From contig CM035806.1 in the NCBI GenBank assembly GCA_020466095.1, positions 14,683,724-14,747,723 of the forward strand: a stretch of 64,000 nucleotides of DNA, given 5' to 3'. This DNA comes from Chlorops oryzae (taxonomy: Eukaryota; Arthropoda; Insecta; Diptera; Chloropidae). Under the pieces are notes generated by a model that saw nothing but the letters and a program-made list of their open reading frames with translations, ran no database searches and had not been told where the DNA came from. Positions 57,216-64,000 of the stretch are shown one piece after another. Within the stretch, counting starts at the first letter, position 1; every line of letters begins with the position of its first letter. The translations under genes and the position numbers were made by a program.

Positions 57216-58237
57216 CACTATCTCACCAATATTTACATCTTTTTGAGAAAATAGATCCTTAATAATATTGTTTTTTTTTTTTGGTTCCTTAATATATTGT
57301 TGCAATGGACGAGAAAGAGTTAATTTATATTCCTAATGATCGCTTCCGGGTGTACTAGGGCAAAGGACTTTTAGTAGTTGTATAAAAATCGAATTTTTTA
57401 TTTTAAGAAAATTTTGACCTCATACCTTAAAGAATCATCTCGCCCGTGCCTTACATTCCGCTGTCTTCGTCGTCTTCTACCCTTGTCTTAATGTGTTTTC
57501 TTCATTTTTATTTATACGTCTTCGTTCGCTGCATTTCATTAAAGGGGGGCATATTGCAAAAGAAATAAAAAACAAATAAAGCAAAATAAAACAGAATTTT
57601 TTTTGATACACCATCACGAGAAAAGTAGGTGTTGTCTTACTTTGAAGCGCGAACTTTATGGTTACACCTTTCTTTGCTGTCAAACCTTTTTTTCCAGCAA
57701 TAAACAAAAACACCGAAAAAAAGAACGAAACAAAAACATTTTCTGAGGGAGTAGAAAGAAAGCACAAACAAAAGTGTCTATTGAACTCCGAAAAATGATT
57801 TAAAAAAATAAAAAAAATTGGGCTTTAATGCAAAAAGAAATGTAGGTACTTTGTTTTGTTTTTTGCTTTATTACTTTAAGGTCCATTGTGTGTCTTGGCT
57901 AAGCCACTGACTGACATAGTTGACTGAAAATATGGCTTTTGGACCGGACCACCTAATGAATAAACATTAAAAGAAAAGAAAAAAAAGAAAAATAAAAAAA
58001 AAATAAAATTAACCGATAATTTTTGGGTGCAGTTCGAAAGCAAGCAAACGTATTCGACGAACCCCACGTGAACTCTTCTCATCATTGCGGTACAGCCCAC
58101 TAAAAAGAAAAAGCGCAGCGCAGCGGACAAAGCAAAAAGGGAAGGATTAAGAAATTATTAAATTTCCCCCACGCGTATTATAAAGAAATTAATTTAATAT
58201 TATTTTTTCCCCCTTTTTTTGAACCTTTTACAGAACA
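57216..58237. other. No gene seen; AT-rich DNA
   Basis: A/T runs at 57270-57281 and 57960-58010. TACTAGGGCAAAGG near 57352 looks like a single hAT-type end without a partner. Confidence 0.5.
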
Positions 58238-58238
58238 T

Positions 58239-58940
58239 TCCCAGCAAACATTGTCCTTGAGTCCTTGAGCTAATATCATATATGAAAATAAAGAGTTGCA
58301 GTTGGAACCCTAATAATGAGCTCTATAAAGAGTCAAAAGGTTGCTGTTTCCTACGAATACGGATTTTAACATATTTCGGACTCGTTTCGGAGTCAATTCG
58401 GAGTCATTCTTCTGACCCTCATATATCCAAATTATTTCCGAACCATTTCGGAGTCATTTTCCTGAGCCTCATATATCCAAATTGTTTCCGAACCATTTCG
58501 AAGTCATATTTCGGAGCCAATTCGGAGTCATTCTTCTGACCCTCATATATCCAAATTATTTCCGAACCATTTCGGAGTCATTTTCCTGAGCCTCATATAT
58601 CCAAATTGTTTCCGAACCATTTCGGAGTCATATTTCGGAGCCAATTCGGAGTCATTCTTCTGACCCTCATATATCCCATTTATTTCGAACCGACTTCGGA
58701 GTCATTTTCCTGAGCCTCATATATCAAAATTATTTCGGAGTCATATTTCGGAGCCAAATATTTTCCGAAAATTTCCTCAACCATTTCGGAGTCATGTTTC
58801 TGAGCTTCACGCACATTTATTTCGAACTCATTTCCGATTCATACATATTTCTGCGCCGAATATTTTGGAAAAATTTCAGAATAATCTCGAGACTCATTTC
58901 GGACACATAAATATGATCGGTCCAAAAATGTTTGCTGGGA
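58239..58940. mobile_element. Inverted-repeat element carrying a 124-bp higher-order minisatellite
   Basis: Perfect 14-bp inverted ends, TCCCAGCAAACATT (58239-58252 and 58927-58940). Between about 58370 and 58910 the words TTTCGGAGTCAT, CCTGAGCCTCATATATCC and TTCCGAACCATTTCGGAG recur. A 124-bp higher-order unit starting TTCGGAGCCAATTCGG is seen at 58386, 58510 and 58634. No clear target duplication and no protein. Confidence 0.65.
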
Positions 58941-59956
58941 TGACAGGACAGGACAAGAGAGAACAGCACAGGACAGTCGGCAACAACGAAAAGAAGAAAT
59001 TTTTCGCCGAAAGTGTTGCTTGACCCATAACTTTGTTGCTTTGGCTTTTAGTGACATGAAAATTGTCCAAAGCTTTTGTGTGGCTGGTGTTTCTTTGGGG
59101 GGGTGTGTCCAAAATGTCAGGCATGCAAAGATTTATATAAATTGTCCAAAGTGCAAATTAAGACATAATAAAGCGTTTTGCGCATGCGTAATTCACCCAC
59201 CTCGAAGTTTTCATTCGAAGAGTAAAGACGAGTTCATTGCGCCCACGACGACGACGACGACTCGACTCGACTCAACTCGAGCAATTCGTCAAAGTCAAAG
59301 GCTCGAAAAGTTTTTGGATACATCGAAAATATATGTATGTACATACATACGTGCTCATGTACGAAATCCTTGAAGAACGTTTCAAGAATTTTGGGCAATT
59401 TTTTTCCATTAAAGTTACTTCTTGTAGTGCTTTCAGGCGACAGGAATTTCACGTATGTCTTTATATTGTATGATGCTTGCAATTACTTTTTGTTGTTGGG
59501 TTGTTTTTTTTTTTGTTTTTTGTTTGTTTATATTATGTTTTGTCTTTTATGGAGAAACAGCAGAAGCAGCAGCAACAGCAGAGGCAGAGGCAGAGCAGGG
59601 ATAGCAGTTTCAGAGCATCTTCATCAAGCTTACAGACAGACAGCGAAAAGCGACTTCATCTTGTGCATCATTAAATGGTGTACCTTGTATATAATATGTA
59701 CATAAAAGTATGTATATCAAGGAACATCTCATCTTCGTCGTCGTCATCGTCATCGTCGTCATTATCGTCGTTGTTGTCGCGCACCATATTTGACAAATGA
59801 GCATAATTTATCAAAATGTGACACCAAGCGCGGCACCAAAGTGACATGTTAACTGTTATATGCAGTTTATTCATCGCTCGAAAAGGGGTTTGAAATTCTT
59901 CAGACCGACATGTTTTTTTTACTTTATTTTGAAATGTTACTCCTGCTGTTGTTGCT

Positions 59957-59988
<32 letters not shown>

Positions 59989-60455
59989 CATTGTTGCTAT
60001 TACTCTGCTCTTGTTGGTAAGCGGTACGCAAAGGTCGTTATTCGTTATGGCACGTTCAAATAGGTTTAGAGAATTCTCTCAATCACTGAAAGAAAAGAAA
60101 GGAAAGGAAAAAAGAAGGACAAATTTGTAACAGTCATGAATACTAATTTTCATGATAAGCTGCGAATGAGTAACTCGCATAAGAATTTTAAATCTCTTAG
60201 TAATTTTGAATTGAAGTTGGGATTTACGTGGGGAAGAGCAAACAACCTCCTTATTTCTGATCAGTTCAATCGAGATAATTCTCGCAGTTCTTGTGAGTCA
60301 CGTGAAACGTGGTTTTTCGAATTTATTTCGCAATATAACTAGCGGTGACAGCGATGTTTTTCGACACATATCGATACATTTTATGAAATTTATAACGAAA
60401 TGACTGTTATTTTTGTTTTCATAGCCGGGAAATAGTTACAAGACAAAGAAAGGGA
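58941..60455. other. No gene seen; microsatellites
   Basis: ACAGG pentamers at 58942-58975, ACTCG pentamers at 59258-59281, CAG/AGC repeats at 59560-59590, (GTC/ATC)n at 59733-59779 and (TTG)n at 59944-59999. No exon is recognised. Confidence 0.5.
59944..59999 (+). repeat. (TTG)n microsatellite
   Basis: About sixteen TTG units with a few interruptions. Confidence 0.9.
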
Positions 60456-60496
60456 AGGTAAAGAGAGAGAGAGAGAGAGAGAGAAGAGAGAGAGAT

Positions 60497-60578
<82 letters not shown>

Positions 60579-62276
60579 GAAGAGAGAACGAGAGGAAGGA
60601 ACGAGAGAGAACGAGAGAGAAGAGAGAGGAACGAGAGAGAACGAAGAGAACGAAGGAAGGAGCAGAAGAGAGAGAGGAGAGAGGAGCGAAAGAGAGAACG
60701 AAAGAAAGATAGACGAGAGGAGGGAGTAAGCAGAAGAAAGACAGAAAGAGAGAGACGAGAGAGTTAAGCGAGAAGAGATCGAGTAAAGAGAGAGAGAGAG
60801 AGAGAGGAAAGAGAGAGAGAGAGAGAAAGGGAGAGAGAAGAGAGAGAACGAGAGAGAAGAGAGAGAACGAGAGAACGAATGAAAGGAAGAGAAGAGAGAG
60901 AGGAAGAAGTAGAGAACGAAAAGAGAGAACGAGAAAGAGAACGAGAGAGAGAGAGTAAGGCAGAAAGAAAGAAGAAAGAGAGAGAGAGAGAGTTAACAGC
61001 GAGAACAGAGATCGAGAGAAAAGAAGAGAGAGAGAGAGAGAAGAGAGATAGAGAGAGAAGAGAGAGAGGAAGAGGAGAAGAGAGAACGAGAGAGAACGAG
61101 AGAGAACGAGAGAGAGAACGAGAGAGAACGAGAGAGAGAAAGAGAGAGAAGAGAGAACGAGAGAGAACGAGAGAGAACGAGAGAGAAGAAGAGAACGAGA
61201 AAGAAGACCGAGAAAGAGGAGTAGAGCCATCAGAGAGAGAAAGAGAGAGAGAAGAGAGAGAAGAGAGAGTTAAGAGAGAAGAGATAGAAGTAAGAGAGAG
61301 AGAGAGAGGAGAAAGAGAGAAGAGAGAGAGGGAGAGAGAAGAGAGAGAGAGAGAAGAGAGAGACGAGAGAGAATAGAGAGAGAACGAGAGAAGAAACGGA
61401 GAGAGAGAAAGAGACGAGAACGAGAGAGAAACGAGAGAGAACGAGAAAGAAGAACGAGAGAGAACAAGAAACGTAGAGAGAGACAGAAGAGAGAACGAGA
61501 GAGAACGAGAGACAGAGACGAGAGAGAAGAGAGAGAACGAAGAGAGAGAGACGAGAGAGAAAACGAGAGAAAGAAACGAGAAAGAAACGAGAGGAGAAAC
61601 GGAGAGAACGAAGAGAGAGGAGGAGAGAAGAAGAGAGAGAGAGAAACGAGATAGAGAGAGAGAAGAGAGAGAGAGACGAGAAGAGAGAAGAGACGAGAGA
61701 GAGAAAGGAGGGAGAGAGAACGAGAGAGAACGAGAGAGAACGAGAGAGAACGAGAGTAAACGATAGTGAACGGGAGAGAACGAGAGAGGGAGAGAGCGAG
61801 CGAAAGAGAGAACGAGAAAGATAGACCGAGAGAGGGAGTTAAGCCTCAGAAGAAAGACAGAAAGAGAGAGAGAGAGCAGTTACAGCGAGACAGAGATCGA
61901 GTAAAGAGAGAAAGATAGAGGAGAGAGAGCGAAAAGGGGGAAAAGAGACAACGCGTAGATAGGGAGAGCACGGGAAAACAGGGAGATGGAAAGAGAGCCA
62001 GTCAATGAAGAGAGTGAAATTGAGTTAAGAGAGAGGCTTACGAGAAAGACCCAGTTAATTGAGGGAGAGGGAATAAGTAAAGATATTTGAAGCGAGTAAA
62101 GCGAGAGAGAAAGAGAGAGAAAGAGAGCGAGAGAGAGAGCGAGAGAAGAGCGAGAGAGACAGAGCGAGAGAGAGATAGAGAGTTAGAGATAAAAGTCCGA
62201 GCGAGTAAAGATAAAGAGGTCGAATAAAGGAAAAATGAAATAGAGAGAGAGAGAGAGAAAGAGAGTACAAAAAAAT
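60456..62276 (+). repeat. Polypurine (GA)n tract, about 1.8 kb
   Basis: The longest such tract in the window: (GA)n interrupted at 8-12 bp steps by AACG, so that GAGAGAACGAGAGAGAACGA recurs. It weakens to purine-rich sequence beyond 62280. The 264- and 165-codon frames through it are not genes. Confidence 0.9.
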
Positions 62277-64000
62277 GACTGAAGAGATAACTCGAGAAAA
62301 AAGAGAGAAAAAGTTAAGAGAAAAAACGGACTAGGAGTAAAAATAGAAAGATAGAAAAAGTAATAAAAAGAGTGAAAAGAGATAATTGGAAAGAGCAAAT
62401 AGCTACAGAGAGACAAAGATAGAGCAAAGCAGCTGAAGAGGCAGACAAAGAGAGGGAGAAAGAAATAGCAGAAAGAGAGTGAATAGTAGAAAAGACCCAG
62501 AGATGGAGCTGCAGTAGGGTGTGAGGCAAAAAAAAACTGAAATAAAAATAAGAAAAATATTCTGCTTCTTTGTTTCACCTTTTCATGATATCTGCAAGCC
62601 GTTCTTCGCGCATATCAAGATAAAGTACTTAATTCTTGTTTGCGAACAAAATATTTTACTCATAAATTCGATTCAATTGTTTGCCTTGCGCACTTAGTAG
62701 CTTCAATTAATAAAAATAACAAACCCATTTAAGCTTCCGTAAACTCAGTAAAACCTTTCATTGCATGCAATCAATGCGATAAGATACAAGATTTTTATTT
62801 CTGTACTTCTTCTTTTTTCCCCTTTTCTTGTTGCTCCGACAATCCCATTGACATAAAAAATCTGTCAAAAGGCAAACCAAAAAAAAAAAAAAAAAATCGC
62901 ATTTTCTTTCCCCCCTGCTGTCGGATTTCAATTCCAATCGAATTCATTCCACTCCACTCAACTCTCATGCTGTAAATTATTTTTGACATTAATTTCACTC
63001 AAATTACGCATAATTTGATACGAACAAGTTGATCGATTACCCAAAATTGAAGGGTCTGAGACGGCATTGCTGCACTCGTAATTCGTAACTTGTAATTTCA
63101 TGAAATTTCTTACTATATTAAGAAGATTCTCCTGCAACGAGGCATTAAACAGGTTATTTGACACCTCCTTTCCTTCATATGAGAATCTTTTGTGTTAAAC
63201 ACAGTACGTTTCTAATCTTGTAAATGTATGTCGCCGCGACCCACAAAAACAGACAAAAGATAAAAACAAAAATAATTAAAAAAAAAAAAGAAATAAAAAT
63301 AAAAATAAATACAACATAGAACATAGAATTGTAACAAAAACTGTGCAGAGTAGTCAATTCGTGATCTCTCCTCGTAAGTTACAAATGTGAATTAGACACC
63401 TGACAGCTTAAATATTTAACAAAGCGAGTTTAAAAAGAGATTACCATACAAGGACTGTCACTTTCCGACGTTATTATTTCGAATCAAAACGGAGAGAAAA
63501 AAACATTGGGTGCAATAGTTACAATTCCCCGCTCTTTGTGTCTGTCTCAATCGCGCTATTGCCCACGATGGTGAAATGTCTAAATACCCTTCAAGACAAA
63601 CATATCCGCTTTGGATATTCACTCTTTTTCTTCGTTAAGCTCTTTCCATTTTGATTTGTTTGGATATTTGAGCTTCGGTTCCAGTTTTATGGAGGCATTA
63701 AATCTTTTCTTTTTTATATTAATTGTTGTCGACTGTTGGTGGAATCTGGCTGGAGATGATATTTTTTTCTATTGTCAGTTTTGATTTCATGCTCATTTAT
63801 AAATATTCTTTTTCTCTGATGGGATAACATTTTCATTTGATTTGTAGTTTGATTTTAAATGTTTTTTTTTGTTTATTATTTTTTTTTTTGGGTTCTTGAT
63901 AAGATCATTTTGTTTGATACGACAATATTTTGATTTCAGTGTATTCCCTAAACATTCGAAATTTCTTACAAAACTCTATAAAGCTCAATGGCAATGTTGC
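62277..64000. other. No gene seen; purine-rich then AT-rich DNA
   Basis: Purine bias fades by about 62500. The rest is AT-rich with A runs at 62879-62896 and 63277-63289. No frame, RNA or element end was recognised. Confidence 0.5.

Noticed and set aside
60436..61376. 264- and 165-codon frames
   Set aside because: Artefacts of the 1.8 kb GA tract.

Overview
The window reads as gene-poor nuclear DNA of a fly. It is AT-rich, crowded with A/T homopolymers and short simple repeats, and carries the (CATA/TATG)n runs usual in flies. Several repeats match dipteran mobile-element types: a LOA-clade retrotransposon end, an INE-1/DINE-1-like repeat present in several copies, and piggyBac-, hAT-, pogo- and Transib-like non-autonomous elements. 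A higher (schizophoran) fly, perhaps a tephritid, is my inference and not something the sequence proves. I could not support one intact host protein-coding gene, tRNA or rRNA. The long open frames at 16.2-17.0, 26.3-27.3, 36.1-37.2, 56.8-57.3 and 60.4-61.4 kb are translations of (CT)n/(GA)n tracts. The window is best read as intergenic or intronic sequence of a large gene.

Layout. 0-6 kb: a foldback hairpin; a 1.2 kb element whose ends look like recombination signal sequences (CACAGTG heptamer, A-rich block at 12 and 23 bp, 5-bp target duplication); a 5'-truncated LOA-type retrotransposon with a perfect 13-bp duplication; a hAT-like MITE; a 199-bp inverted-repeat element. 6-16 kb: mostly unique AT-rich DNA, with a 1.3 kb array built from TTAA-CCCTTTCACTACC modules at 9.2-10.5 kb. 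16-29 kb: a 0.7 kb CT tract, two TA-flanked MITEs (one with a further element nested in it), a 0.95 kb GA tract, a tRNA-derived SINE with a perfect 12-bp duplication, and three TTAA-flanked elements. 29-48 kb: two INE-1-like loci, a GA tract, a hAT-like element with perfect 8-bp duplication, and several inverted-repeat relics. 48-64 kb: a tRNA-like SINE candidate, a cluster of three tiny TTAA elements, another INE-1-like copy, a 220-bp hAT MITE with perfect 8-bp duplication, two related minisatellite elements, a CT tract and a 1.8 kb GA tract.

No gene network can be described. What the window records is mobile-element insertion and simple-repeat growth. The observations most worth a second look are the RSS-like element at 321-1538, the modular TTAA-CCC family in at least eight places, the internally dimeric INE-1-like repeat, and the five long polypurine/polypyrimidine tracts.
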